From Lysobacteraceae bacterium (GTDB taxonomy: Bacteria > Pseudomonadota > Gammaproteobacteria > Xanthomonadales > Rhodanobacteraceae), in contig JAGWIC010000011.1 in NCBI GenBank assembly GCA_028866435.1, forward strand, positions 1-52,569: a DNA stretch of 52,569 nucleotides, in the 5' to 3' direction. This document shows positions 15,574-24,520 of this stretch, one piece after another. The notes beneath the pieces are model-generated. The model had not been told where the DNA came from. It saw only the letters and a program-made list of their open reading frames with translations, and ran no database searches. The translations under genes and the position numbers were made by a program. Positions within the stretch are counted from its first letter, which is position 1. Every line of letters starts with the position of its first letter.

Positions 15574-15915
15574 ATGCGTGCCACCCATCGGCTTATCGGT
15601 TGCGCGCTATGCATTGTCGGCCTGGGCAGTGCGTCAGCGGCCAGTCTGGGTACCCAGGAGCTCAATGGCTCGGTGCATGTCGCGGCGGACAACGCGCCAA
15701 CGCGCGAGGGCAGTGCGGCCAGCGGCGGCGATGCGCTGGAACTGAACCACGAGTCGGCCCCCGACAGCACCGGCAACAGCGGCAGCAGTGACAGCAGCAG
15801 CGGCAGCGCCGCCAGCGGCGGCAACGAACATGCCGCAAATACGCCTTCGGCACCGGCGCCCGCCCGCCCGCTGCACCTGGGCTGGCAGTCGCTGCTGCCC
15901 GGGTCGATCCAGTAA
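15574..15915 (+). CDS. Small secreted Ser/Gly/Ala-rich protein
   Basis: This protein of about 113 residues has a signal peptide (MRATHRLIGCALCIVGLGSA, cleavage near SASA), then a low-complexity Ser/Gly/Asn/Ala stretch (SGSSDSSSGSAASGG) and a short conserved-looking end LHLGWQSLLPGSIQ. The ATG at 15574 follows a GGGGAG ribosome-binding site 9 bases away. I do not recognise a family. It lies 12 bases before mtfA on the same strand and may be co-transcribed. The disordered body with a defined C-terminal peptide suggests a periplasmic or surface linker protein; no function can be assigned. Confidence 0.65.
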   Translation: MRATHRLIGCALCIVGLGSASAASLGTQELNGSVHVAADNAPTREGSAASGGDALELNHESAPDSTGNSGSSDSSSGSAASGGNEHAANTPSAPAPARPLHLGWQSLLPGSIQ

Positions 15916-15927
15916 CCGTTCGACACC

Positions 15928-16716
15928 ATGCAGTGGCCAAAATGGCAATCGCTGCGAACCCGGCCTGAACCCGTACCCGATCGCTTGTGGCGCCGTGCGC
16001 TGTCCGCCTGCCCGCTGGCGCGACGGCTGGACCCGGAGCGACAACACCGACTCCGGCAACTGGCCACGCTGTTCCTGACGCGCAAGCACTTCCACGCCCT
16101 GGCAGGCGCCGTGCTGGACGACTACTGGCGCCTGCTGATCGCCATGCAGGCCTGCCTGCCCGCCCTGCAGCGGGGCGCCGCCAGCCTGCGCGGGTGGAGT
16201 GAGGTACTGGTCTACCCGGGCGAGCTCAAGGTCCGCCTCGGACACCAGCACGAGTGCACCGGCGTGGTCGCCGAAAACGACGAGGCGCTGGCTGGCGATG
16301 CCTGGCAGCACGGGCCGCTGGTGCTGTCGCTTGCCGACGTGCAGCTGGATCTGGAGCAGCCCTGGGACGGCTACAACGTGGTCGTCCACGAAATGGCCCA
16401 CAAGCTGGACCTGCTCGCCGGTCCGCCCGCCGGCGTGCCGCCGCTGGGCGATATCCCGCGGCGGCACTGGATCGAACGGTTCCAGACCGCCTACGACCGG
16501 CTGGCCGGTGCCGCCCCGGGCGATGACGCCATCCCGATCAACCCGCATGCGGCGGACGGCGCCGGCGAATATTTCGCCGTGGTGAGCGAACTGCACTACT
16601 CGCGGCCCGCCTTGCTGCGCGAGGTGGAGCCGGAAGTGGCCGGACTACTGCAGACCTATTACGGCCCCTCGCCCGCCGACGCGGGCGAGCCGGTGAACGT
16701 CTGCCTGCCCCGCTGA
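15928..16716 (+). CDS. mtfA: Zinc-dependent peptidase MtfA (Mlc titration factor)
   Basis: This 262-residue cytosolic protein carries the gluzincin motif HEMAHKLDLL (HExxH) with the downstream GAGEYFAVVSE segment that supplies the third zinc ligand, both diagnostic of MtfA. In E. coli MtfA binds and sequesters the glucose repressor Mlc and has aminopeptidase-like activity. The ORF is of normal length and starts at ATG 15928 (MQWPKWQSLR), 12 bases after a small secreted protein gene. No Mlc or PTS gene is in the window, so the partner here is unknown. Convergent with phoQ, whose stop lies 28 bases away. Confidence 0.92.
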   Translation: MQWPKWQSLRTRPEPVPDRLWRRALSACPLARRLDPERQHRLRQLATLFLTRKHFHALAGAVLDDYWRLLIAMQACLPALQRGAASLRGWSEVLVYPGELKVRLGHQHECTGVVAENDEALAGDAWQHGPLVLSLADVQLDLEQPWDGYNVVVHEMAHKLDLLAGPPAGVPPLGDIPRRHWIERFQTAYDRLAGAAPGDDAIPINPHAADGAGEYFAVVSELHYSRPALLREVEPEVAGLLQTYYGPSPADAGEPVNVCLPR

Positions 16717-16743
16717 ACGGTCGGGCGCCCGGCCACCGGCGCT

Positions 16744-18180
16744 TCAGCTGGCCGCCAGCCGCACGCTGAAGCGCGCGCCGCCGAGCTCCGGCGAGCGGTC
16801 GACCACCAGCTCGCCCTGGTAGGCGTGAACGATGTCCTGCACGATCGACAAGCCGATGCCGTGGCCCTGCACCCGCTCGTCGCCGCGTACCCCGCGTTGC
16901 AGCACCTTCTCGATCTTGTCCTCGGCAATGCCGGGGCCGTCATCTTCCACGCTGAGGCGCAGCCCCGGTCGCTGCCTGCCGGCCTGCGGCTGCAGTTTGA
17001 CCACCAGCAGGACGCCGTGGGTGGCCCATTTGAAGGCGTTCTCCAGCAGGTTGCCCATCAGTTCCAGCAGGTCGCCCTGCTCGCCGTAGAACACGGCGCC
17101 GTCCTCGATGTCGAACTCGCACAGCACGTTCTTGGCCGCGTAGACCTTTTCCAGGCTCTGCACCAGATCCTCGGCATGGCCGGCGATCGGCACCGCGCTG
17201 GCAAAGGTCGGCCGGCCCGACGTGGCCGCGCGCGACAGCTGGTAGGCCACCAGCTCATTCATCCGGCGCACCTGGTCGAGCACGCTGTTGCGGCGCTCGA
17301 GCTCGTCGCTGGTGGTCGACTCCAGTTGCGAGCGGATCACCGCCAGCGGCGTCTTCAGGCTGTGCGCCAGGTCGGCCAGGGTATGCCGGTAGCGGGTGCG
17401 CTGCTCGCGCTCGTTGGTGATGAAGGCATTGATGCGCTCGGTCAGCCCGGTCAGTTCCAGCGGGTACTGGCTGCTCAGCTGTTCACTCTCGCCACTCTCG
17501 ACCCTGCTCATGTCGCTGGCCACCGTGCGCAGCGGGGTCAGGCTCCAGCGCAGCAGCAACGACTGCAGCACGATCAGCATCACGCCCAGGATCGACAGCC
17601 AGATCACCAGCGAGTGGCGGAAAGCGGCATTGTCCACTTCGAACTGGTCTTCGGTCTGCGCCACCATCACGGTAAGCGGCGCCGATTTGTTGCCCGGCAT
17701 GTCCAGCGTCACGCCGTAGCTGAAGTAGTAGAGCCGGCCCATCTGCGTGTCGATCGGGCCGACGAACTGCCGTTGCCCCGGCGGCAACCGCCGCAGGAAG
17801 CCGAAGTCGCGTCCTACCGCCGACGACGACTCCCAGTGATAGCCGCGATCGCCCAGCGCCACCGCGTAAAGACCCGAGCCGGGACGCAGGAAGTTCGGGT
17901 CCGGGGTGGAATCCGGCGGCAGCAGCTTGCCGTAGCGGTTGACGTCGAAATTGGTGATGTAGGCCAGCGCAAAATTCTGCAGCCGGTCCTGCAGCGCGCT
18001 CAGCGCACGCTCCTTGTTCGCCTGCGACAGGGTCAGGCCGACCAGGCCCAGGAACCCCGCCAGCACGAAGCCGGTGGCGATCGCCGCCCGCGCCGCCAGC
18101 GAAAGCGGGCGGCGCGTCGGCGTCAACTCACTCGTCGTCGCCGTCGGTGCGCGGGATGGCAAAGCGGTATCCGCGTCCAC
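16744..18180 (-). CDS. phoQ: PhoQ-type sensor histidine kinase
   Basis: This 478-residue inner-membrane kinase has a first transmembrane helix (AIATGFVLAGFLGLVGLTL), a periplasmic sensor of about 140 residues, a second helix (LVIWLSILGVMLIVLQSLL), a HAMP-like linker, then the dimerisation domain with the phospho-acceptor His in LAHSLKTPLAVI. The HATPase domain has LMGNLLENAFKWA, DDGPGIAED and GHGIGLSIVQDI. It follows phoP directly, as in Xanthomonas, where PhoPQ responds to low Mg/Ca or cationic peptides. The ATG at 18180 overlaps phoP by 53 bases; a TTG at 18126, one base after the phoP stop, would avoid the overlap and drop 18 polar residues. Confidence 0.9.
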   Translation of the reverse strand: MDADTALPSRAPTATTSELTPTRRPLSLAARAAIATGFVLAGFLGLVGLTLSQANKERALSALQDRLQNFALAYITNFDVNRYGKLLPPDSTPDPNFLRPGSGLYAVALGDRGYHWESSSAVGRDFGFLRRLPPGQRQFVGPIDTQMGRLYYFSYGVTLDMPGNKSAPLTVMVAQTEDQFEVDNAAFRHSLVIWLSILGVMLIVLQSLLLRWSLTPLRTVASDMSRVESGESEQLSSQYPLELTGLTERINAFITNEREQRTRYRHTLADLAHSLKTPLAVIRSQLESTTSDELERRNSVLDQVRRMNELVAYQLSRAATSGRPTFASAVPIAGHAEDLVQSLEKVYAAKNVLCEFDIEDGAVFYGEQGDLLELMGNLLENAFKWATHGVLLVVKLQPQAGRQRPGLRLSVEDDGPGIAEDKIEKVLQRGVRGDERVQGHGIGLSIVQDIVHAYQGELVVDRSPELGGARFSVRLAAS

Positions 18181-18820
18181 GTACCGTCTCGATCGGTTTC
18201 AGGGTGCCTTCCGGGTCCAGCTTGCGCCGCAGGCGGCCGATGAACACTTCGAGCACGTTGGAATCGCGATCGAAGTCCTGCTGGTAGATGTGCTCGGTCA
18301 GGTCGGCCTTGGAGACCAGCTCGCCGGCATGCAGCATGAGGTACTCCAGTACCTTGTATTCGTAACTGGTCAGGTCGACCAGCTTGCCCTCCACCGTCAC
18401 CGTCTGCGCGGTGGTATCGAGCTTGATCATGCCGCAGGCCAGGATCGGCTTGGACCAGCCGCTGGCGCGCCGCACCAGCGCGTTGATCCGCGCCAGCAGT
18501 TCCTCGACGTGGAACGGCTTGACCAGGTAGTCGTCGGCGCCCTGCTTCAGGCCCTCGACCTTGTCCTGCCAGCCGCCGCGCGCGGTCAGGATCAGGATCG
18601 GATAGCGCTGGCCCGCCTCGCGCAGCGCCTTGATCAGGTCCATGCCGGACATCTTGGGCAGGCCAAGATCGATGATCGCCAGGTCGAACGGTACTTCGCG
18701 ACCCAGGTAGATGCCTTCCTCGCCATCCTGCGCCGCATCGACGGCAAAACCGTCGCGCTTCAGGCGGGCCGCCAGCGTCTCGCGCAGCGGTGCCTCGTCT
18801 TCAACCAACAAGATGCGCAT
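18128..18820 (-). CDS. phoP: PhoP-type response regulator
   Basis: This 230-residue OmpR-family regulator has a receiver domain (VEDEAPLRETLAARLK, phospho-acceptor Asp in IIDLGLPKMSGM, conserved Lys in DDYLVKPF) and a C-terminal winged helix (TSYEYKVLEYLMLHAGELV, FIGRLRRKLD, ETVRGRGYRF). The sequence is strikingly close to the PhoP I remember from Xanthomonas, including AELVSKADLTEHIYQQ-type residues in the winged helix. It starts one base after the stop of a PepSY protein gene and overlaps phoQ, so the three form an operon. It likely controls envelope and cation-stress genes; no binding site was searched for. Confidence 0.93.
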   Translation of the reverse strand: MRILLVEDEAPLRETLAARLKRDGFAVDAAQDGEEGIYLGREVPFDLAIIDLGLPKMSGMDLIKALREAGQRYPILILTARGGWQDKVEGLKQGADDYLVKPFHVEELLARINALVRRASGWSKPILACGMIKLDTTAQTVTVEGKLVDLTSYEYKVLEYLMLHAGELVSKADLTEHIYQQDFDRDSNVLEVFIGRLRRKLDPEGTLKPIETVRGRGYRFAIPRTDGDDE

Positions 18821-18821
18821 A

Positions 18822-19145
18822 TCAGTGTCTCTCCTTGCTGCCCGCGGTTTTTCCGGGCGGATTCTTGGTTGACTGGTTCAAGGACGGATTCTTGCTCGCC
18901 TCGGAAGAAATCGCCATCACCTTCACATGCCCGTCCGGCGTCAGCACCTTGATCCGGTATTCCTGCCAGCGGCCAATGCCGCGCGACTCCGCCGACAGTA
19001 TCTTGCCGCCGGTTTCCTGCTGCACGTGGAGCACGGCCTCGTCCAGGGTGACCGATGGCCCGGCCTGCTGCGCTGCCGCCGTCTGCGCGAGGCTGCCCAG
19101 CCACACCGCCACCAGCGCCACAACGAATGGTTTGTGCGTAATCAT
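18822..19145 (-). CDS. PepSY-domain periplasmic protein
   Basis: This 107-residue exported protein has a signal peptide (cleavage near TAAAQQ) and one PepSY domain (VTLDEAVLHVQQETGGKILS through EYRIKVLTPDGHVKVMAI), then a basic, Ser/Lys/Asn-rich tail. PepSY domains are small periplasmic modules that inhibit proteases or modulate sensor kinases. The stop lies one base before the phoP start, so all three genes (PepSY, phoP, phoQ) are translationally linked; a role in tuning the PhoQ sensor is a reasonable inference and is seen as conserved synteny in related genomes, from memory. Confidence 0.85.
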   Translation of the reverse strand: MITHKPFVVALVAVWLGSLAQTAAAQQAGPSVTLDEAVLHVQQETGGKILSAESRGIGRWQEYRIKVLTPDGHVKVMAISSEASKNPSLNQSTKNPPGKTAGSKERH

Positions 19146-19227
19146 GCGTGAAGGTCCCGTCCGCCATCGGCCCGAAGTGACAGCCTAGGCAATCAGGGCT
19201 GAATACTGACCGGATGGCCGGCGCCTG

Positions 19228-20259
<1,032 letters not shown>

Positions 20260-20681
20260 TTCCGGCAATTTTCGATTATCTGCAGCGCTGCTGCGACTTG
20301 CGGCACCACCAGTCATGTGGCGCTCTCGTGCAGTGCCATCGAGGCAGCGGCCCACTAGGGTACACCGCGCAAATGAGGTGCAAGCGCGTTGGCGTCCCGG
20401 TGCAAGCCGCGCTCACAGCTTCGGACGGTTCACGGCCTGGGCCTGGGCGGTCGCGGTGGCTTCGGCGGCACTGAGACGGGGTGGGAGCAAGCCAGGAGCA
20501 TGGGCGGCGACACGGCGCAAGCCAGGCGGCACAGGCATGTTGGCGCGCGCTCGCGTATCCTTGGACGCCCGGCGCCGCGACTCCCCGGTGCTCGCCGCGC
20601 GCCCGCGCCTATTCACCGGCGGCGGCCGAGCGGTCGCGCGAAGAAATCCCCTGGCCCCACAACCACACGAGACAACCCACC
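20260..20681. other. Divergent intergenic region (dusA / fpr)
   Basis: This stretch separates dusA from the reductase gene and should hold both promoters. I see no conserved ORF, RNA gene or repeat. If dusA starts at one of its upstream ATGs the gap shrinks to about 330 bases. Confidence 0.45.
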
Positions 20682-21458
20682 ATGGTGGCAATGGCAAGTG
20701 AGCGCGTCATCGACGTGCGGCACTGGAACGACAACCTGTTCTCCTTCCGCACCACGCGCGACCCGGGATTCCGCTTCGACAGCGGCCAGTTCGTGATGAT
20801 CGGGCTGGAAACGGACGGCCGTCCGCTGATGCGCGCCTACTCGATCGCCAGCGCCAGCTGGGAGGAACACCTAGAGTTCTTCTCGATCAAGGTACCCAAC
20901 GGCCCGCTCACCTCGCGCCTGCAACACCTCAAGCCCGGCGACCCGCTGATCGTCACGCGCAAGCCCACCGGCACCCTGGTGCTGAACGACCTGAAGCCGG
21001 GCCGCAACCTCTATCTGCTGGGCACCGGCACCGGGCTGGCGCCGTTCCTCAGCATCATTCGCGACCCGCATGCCTACGAGTGCTTCGACAAGATCGTGCT
21101 GGCCCACGGCGTGCGCCACATCGGCGACCTGGCCTACGCCGACTATCTCGAACACGAACTGCCGCAGCACGAATACCTTGGCGGGATGGTGCGCGACAAG
21201 CTGGTCTACTACCCCACGGTGACGCGCGAACCGTTCCGCCACCGCGGCCGCATCACCGATGCCATCGCCAATGGCGTGATGAGCGAGGCCACCGGCCTGC
21301 CGCCGCTGAATCCGGCCACCGACCGCGTCATGCTGTGCGGCAGCCCGGCGATGCTGGACGACCTGAGCACCCTGCTCGACGGCCGTGGCTTCAAGGCCTC
21401 GCCGCGCACCCGCGAACCCGGCGACTACGTGATCGAACGCGCCTTCGTGGAAAAGTAG
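20682..21458 (+). CDS. fpr: Ferredoxin/flavodoxin-NADP(+) reductase
   Basis: This 258-residue FAD enzyme moves electrons between NADPH and ferredoxin or flavodoxin. The FAD-binding motif is RAYSIAS, with GTGTGLAPFLSI as the NADP pyrophosphate loop and VMLCGSPAMLDDL near the C-terminus; the protein ends with an aromatic-containing YVIERAFVEK, as in the bacterial subclass I/II Fpr proteins. ATG 20682 is preferred; an in-frame ATG at 20691 is possible and neither has a strong ribosome-binding site. The TAG stop codon is part of a REP palindrome that begins at 21455. In this group Fpr serves iron-sulphur assembly and oxidative-stress responses. Confidence 0.93.
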   Translation: MVAMASERVIDVRHWNDNLFSFRTTRDPGFRFDSGQFVMIGLETDGRPLMRAYSIASASWEEHLEFFSIKVPNGPLTSRLQHLKPGDPLIVTRKPTGTLVLNDLKPGRNLYLLGTGTGLAPFLSIIRDPHAYECFDKIVLAHGVRHIGDLAYADYLEHELPQHEYLGGMVRDKLVYYPTVTREPFRHRGRITDAIANGVMSEATGLPPLNPATDRVMLCGSPAMLDDLSTLLDGRGFKASPRTREPGDYVIERAFVEK

Positions 21459-21543
21459 GAGCCCGCTCGCGGGCGATGCGGTTGCTCTAGTCTTGCGTCA
21501 CAAGCACCAGAGCAACCGCATCGCCCGCGAAGCGGGCTCCTAC
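21455..21543. repeat. Paired REP palindrome (BIME-like), GTAG-headed
   Basis: Two 34-35 base arms face each other (21455-21488 and 21509-21543), differing by a single inserted base, with a 20-base spacer. Each arm begins GTAGGAGCCCGC and itself folds into a small GCCCGC/GCGGGC hairpin, the structure of GTAG-type repetitive extragenic palindromes described in Stenotrophomonas and relatives. The left foot provides the TAG stop of fpr. As a long inverted repeat it may also act as a terminator or mRNA stabiliser. Confidence 0.85.
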
Positions 21544-21564
21544 CTCTTGTCCGTTGGAACACCC

Positions 21565-22050
21565 ATGCTCGACATCGCCCTGTACGTACTCGCCGCGCTG
21601 CTGATCGTCGGTGGCCTGGCCGGCTCGATCCTGCCGGCGCTGCCGGGCATACCGATGGTGTTCGGCGGCATCTGGCTCGCCGCGGCGGTGGATGGTTACC
21701 GCCACCTCGGCCTGTGGTGGCTGCTGGTGATCGGCGCCCTGGGCACACTCGGCGTGGCGCTCGACTTCCTCGCCGGAACGCTCGGCGCCCGCCATGTCGG
21801 CGCCAGCCGGCTCGCCCTGTGGGGTGCCGGCCTGGGCACCCTGGCCGGCATGTCCTTCGGCATCGCCGGCCTGGTGTTCGGCCCTTTCGTGGGCGCGCTG
21901 GCGGGCGAACTGGCTTCCGGTACCAGCGTGCTGCGCTCGGCTCACGTCGGCATCGGCACGTGGCTGGGCCTGCTGCTGGGCACCCTGGTCAAGCTGGTGA
22001 TCTCGTTCGTGATGGTGGGCCTGTTCGGGCTCGCCTTCCTGTTCGGCTGA
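21565..22050 (+). CDS. DUF456 family membrane protein
   Basis: This 161-residue inner-membrane protein has about four to five hydrophobic helices with abundant glycines (LIVGGLAGSILPALPGIPMV, LGTLAGMSFGIAGLVFGPFV), the hallmark of DUF456. I chose ATG 21565 (MLDIALYVLAALL), because the longer frame would begin inside the REP element. Function of the family is unknown. It follows fpr but a REP palindrome lies between, so it may be transcribed independently or by read-through. No charged catalytic residues stand out. Confidence 0.85.
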   Translation: MLDIALYVLAALLIVGGLAGSILPALPGIPMVFGGIWLAAAVDGYRHLGLWWLLVIGALGTLGVALDFLAGTLGARHVGASRLALWGAGLGTLAGMSFGIAGLVFGPFVGALAGELASGTSVLRSAHVGIGTWLGLLLGTLVKLVISFVMVGLFGLAFLFG

Positions 22051-22071
22051 GCCGGCGCGGGCAACGGCCGC

Positions 22072-22740
22072 TCAAGCCGCCGACGCGGGAATCACGTACA
22101 GCAGCACGGCCAGGAAATGCAGCACGCTGCCGGCCAGCACGAAGACGTGCCACAAGGTGTGGTGATACGGCAGCTTGCGCCACAGGTAGAACGGCACGCC
22201 GAGCGTATAGGCCAGCCCGCCGCCGATCAGCAGGGCAATGCCACCGGCCTGCAGATGGCGGCTGAGCGGCCCGAACGCGATCATGCCGATCCAGCCCATG
22301 CCCACGTACAGCAGCACCGACAGCTTGTGATAGCGCCGCAGCAGGCCCAGTTCCAGCGCGCTGCCGGCCAGGGCGAGTGCCCATACCGCGGTGAACAGGC
22401 TCCAGCCCCACGCGCCGGGCAACGCGATCAGGGTGAACGGGGTGTAGGTGCCGGCAATCAGCACGTAGATCGCGATGTGATCCAGCGTGCGCAGCGCCGG
22501 CTTGGCGGCCGCCAGCGAGACCGAGTGGTACAGGGTGGAGGCGGTGTACAGCAGCACCAGCGAGGTGCCGAACACCGCGCAGGCCACCACCGTCAAGGCG
22601 TTGCCGTGCAGCGCCGCGAACGCCACCAGCACGGCCAGCCCGGCGATGCTCAAGGCGATGCCGATGCCATGGATGACGCTGCTGGCAAGCTCGTCGCCGA
22701 AGCTGTAGCGCGGAATCGCCGCACTGGTGGTAACCGACAT
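22072..22740 (-). CDS. Hemolysin III / YqfA family (PAQR) membrane protein
   Basis: This 222-residue protein has seven predicted transmembrane helices with PAQR/hemolysin III signatures: an N-terminal ELASSVIHGIGIALS, a YHS pair in TASTLYHSVSLAA, IYVLIAGTYTPF, and a C-terminal HHTLWHVFVLAGSVLHF that supplies the His residues of the presumed metal site. Bacterial members are called hemolysin III or YqfA/TrhA; the true activity is thought to be hydrolase-like or membrane-fluidity sensing rather than lysis. ATG 22740 follows a GGAGT element. Convergent with the DUF456 gene; single-gene unit. Confidence 0.9.
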   Translation of the reverse strand: MSVTTSAAIPRYSFGDELASSVIHGIGIALSIAGLAVLVAFAALHGNALTVVACAVFGTSLVLLYTASTLYHSVSLAAAKPALRTLDHIAIYVLIAGTYTPFTLIALPGAWGWSLFTAVWALALAGSALELGLLRRYHKLSVLLYVGMGWIGMIAFGPLSRHLQAGGIALLIGGGLAYTLGVPFYLWRKLPYHHTLWHVFVLAGSVLHFLAVLLYVIPASAA

Positions 22741-23092
22741 CGGGTGGACTCCTGACCGGTGGGGGCGGCCTGCCCGCCTACAGTAGCGGGCGCCCCAGCG
22801 ATTGCCTACTGCCGCGGGCGGGCACCGCAAAGCCGGTGCCGGCTCAGGTCAGGCGCCGACTCACGCGGGTTTAACCAGGCGCATGATCCACTGAACACCC
22901 GTTGTTGACCGGGTTTCAGGCATGGGCAACCATCCGCGTCCAATGCAGGCCTCGCATGCGCCAGCGCGGCCACTGCCGCCAAGTGGGGCGCCATCGGGGC
23001 CATGGTTGGCCGGCAGGCCCCCGCCGCAGCCGCCCTGCGGTGGCCATCCACAACCACCACGCTGATCCCTTTCCACACTGGCAGGGCCTTGC
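22741..23092. other. Divergent intergenic region, nothing recognised
   Basis: About 350 bases between the divergent hemolysin III family and FAD-binding protein genes. It should carry both promoters; no ORF, RNA gene or striking repeat is visible. Confidence 0.45.
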
Positions 23093-24505
23093 ATGCGCAG
23101 AAGGATCGCCATCATCGGCGGCGGGGCGGCGGCCGCCGTCCTGCTGTGTGAGCTGCTCGAGCAGCCCACTCCCAGGCCATTGCACGTGGACTGGTATACC
23201 GGCGGCCAGCACCCCGCACGCGGGGTCGCCTACGGCACGGCCTCATCGCACCACCTGCTGAACGTGAGGGCCGCTTCGATGGGCCTGTTCGACGGCCGTC
23301 GACACGGTTTCCTCGAATTCGCCCAGCGCCGCGCCCCGCGCACGGCCGGCACCGATTTCCTGCCGCGCAGCTGGTACGGCGACTATCTGCAGCAGGAAGT
23401 GGCCGCCGCCCTGGCGCAGGGCGAGCGGCATGGCCATGACGCCCACGTGATCCCGTTTGCCGTCGACTCCCTGGTGCCCGAGCGCGAAGGCTTGTCGGTC
23501 ATGCACGGCGAAACCAGCCATCGCGCCGATGCCGCCGTGCTGGCGCTGGGCGCGTTGCCGCCGCGGCCGCTGCCCGAGGTGGGCGCGGCGGCACTGGCGA
23601 GCGGCCGCTACGTGGTCGACCCGTGGAAATTCCTGGGCGAACCCGCACCGTCAGGCCAGCCGCCGCAAGACGTGGTGCTGATCGGCATGGGGCTCACCGC
23701 CCTCGATGTCCTGCTGGAACTCGCCGAACGCTGGCCGCAAACCCGTTTCATCGCACTCTCCCGTCACGGCCTGCTGCCGGAGGCCCACCTGCGCCAGGCG
23801 ACCGCGCCGTCCGACGATGGCGCCGGGCTGATCGAGGCGATGCGCGACGCGCCCGACATTCGCCAGTGGATGCGCCTGCTGCGCGAGGCGGCGGCGCAGG
23901 AACCGGACTGGCGCACGGTGATCGACGGCCTGCGGCCCCACGTCCCCGCGCTGTGGCGTGACTTGCCGATGGCCCAGCGCGCGCGCTTCCTGCGCCACGC
24001 CAACTGGGCCTGGCAGCGCGTCCGTCACCGCATGCCGCCGGCGCTGCAGGAACAGGTGTCGGCGCTGGAGCGCGACGGCCGCCTGCGGCGCCTGCGCGCG
24101 CGCGTGCGTGCCGTCGACGTGGCCGGCGACGTGGCCGGCGACGTGGCCGGCGACGTGGCCGGCGACGTGGCCGGCGACGCGCGGCGGCTGACCGTCGAGG
24201 TCGCCGGCCAGCCGCAGCGGCTCGATGCCGGGCTGGTGATCCAGGCCACCGGCCTGGATACCGACGTGCGGCCCACCGCGCACCGCCTGGTCAGCCAGTT
24301 GCTGACCAATCTGCACATCACGCCCGACCCGCTCGGCCTCGGCATGATGGCCGAAGCGGACGGCCGCCTGTTGCGGGACGGCGACGCATGGCCCCATCTG
24401 TTCGTGATCGGCAGCCTGTTGCGCGGTACGCTGTGGGAATCCACCGCCATTCCCGAAATCCGCCAACAGGCACGGCGGCTGGCCGGACGGCTGCGGGGCA
24501 ACTGA
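23093..24505 (+). CDS. FAD/NAD(P)-binding protein (NAD_binding_9 type)
   Basis: This 470-residue protein starts with a dinucleotide-binding motif IAIIGGGAAAAVLL and the GVAYGTASSHHLLNVRAASMG signature-like region of the HcpA/FAD-NAD(P)-binding family (PF13454). A second nucleotide motif VVLIGMGLTALDVLLEL lies near residue 200, and IQATGLDTDVRP and LFVIGSLLRGTLWES near the C-terminus fit a flavin monooxygenase-like fold. Substrate is unknown; members are often linked to hydroxylation or siderophore-like chemistry. Residues 342-361 are five exact DVAG repeats encoded by a 12-bp minisatellite, inserted in a loop between beta-strands. The cardiolipin synthase gene starts 15 bases downstream, suggesting an operon. 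Confidence 0.8.
   Translation: MRRRIAIIGGGAAAAVLLCELLEQPTPRPLHVDWYTGGQHPARGVAYGTASSHHLLNVRAASMGLFDGRRHGFLEFAQRRAPRTAGTDFLPRSWYGDYLQQEVAAALAQGERHGHDAHVIPFAVDSLVPEREGLSVMHGETSHRADAAVLALGALPPRPLPEVGAAALASGRYVVDPWKFLGEPAPSGQPPQDVVLIGMGLTALDVLLELAERWPQTRFIALSRHGLLPEAHLRQATAPSDDGAGLIEAMRDAPDIRQWMRLLREAAAQEPDWRTVIDGLRPHVPALWRDLPMAQRARFLRHANWAWQRVRHRMPPALQEQVSALERDGRLRRLRARVRAVDVAGDVAGDVAGDVAGDVAGDARRLTVEVAGQPQRLDAGLVIQATGLDTDVRPTAHRLVSQLLTNLHITPDPLGLGMMAEADGRLLRDGDAWPHLFVIGSLLRGTLWESTAIPEIRQQARRLAGRLRGN
24116..24175 (+). repeat. In-frame minisatellite, 5 x 12 bp (GACGTGGCCGGC)
   Basis: Five identical 12-bp units lie inside the FAD-binding protein gene, in phase with its codons, each encoding Asp-Val-Ala-Gly. 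Copy number change would lengthen or shorten the protein by four residues without a frameshift. A sixth partial unit (GACGC) follows. Confidence 0.97.
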
Positions 24506-24520
24506 GCGGAGTCCGGCAGC

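Noticed and set aside
24116-24175. CRISPR-like repeat array
   Set aside because: Units are 12 bp, contiguous and in frame with a coding sequence, with no spacers; it is a minisatellite.
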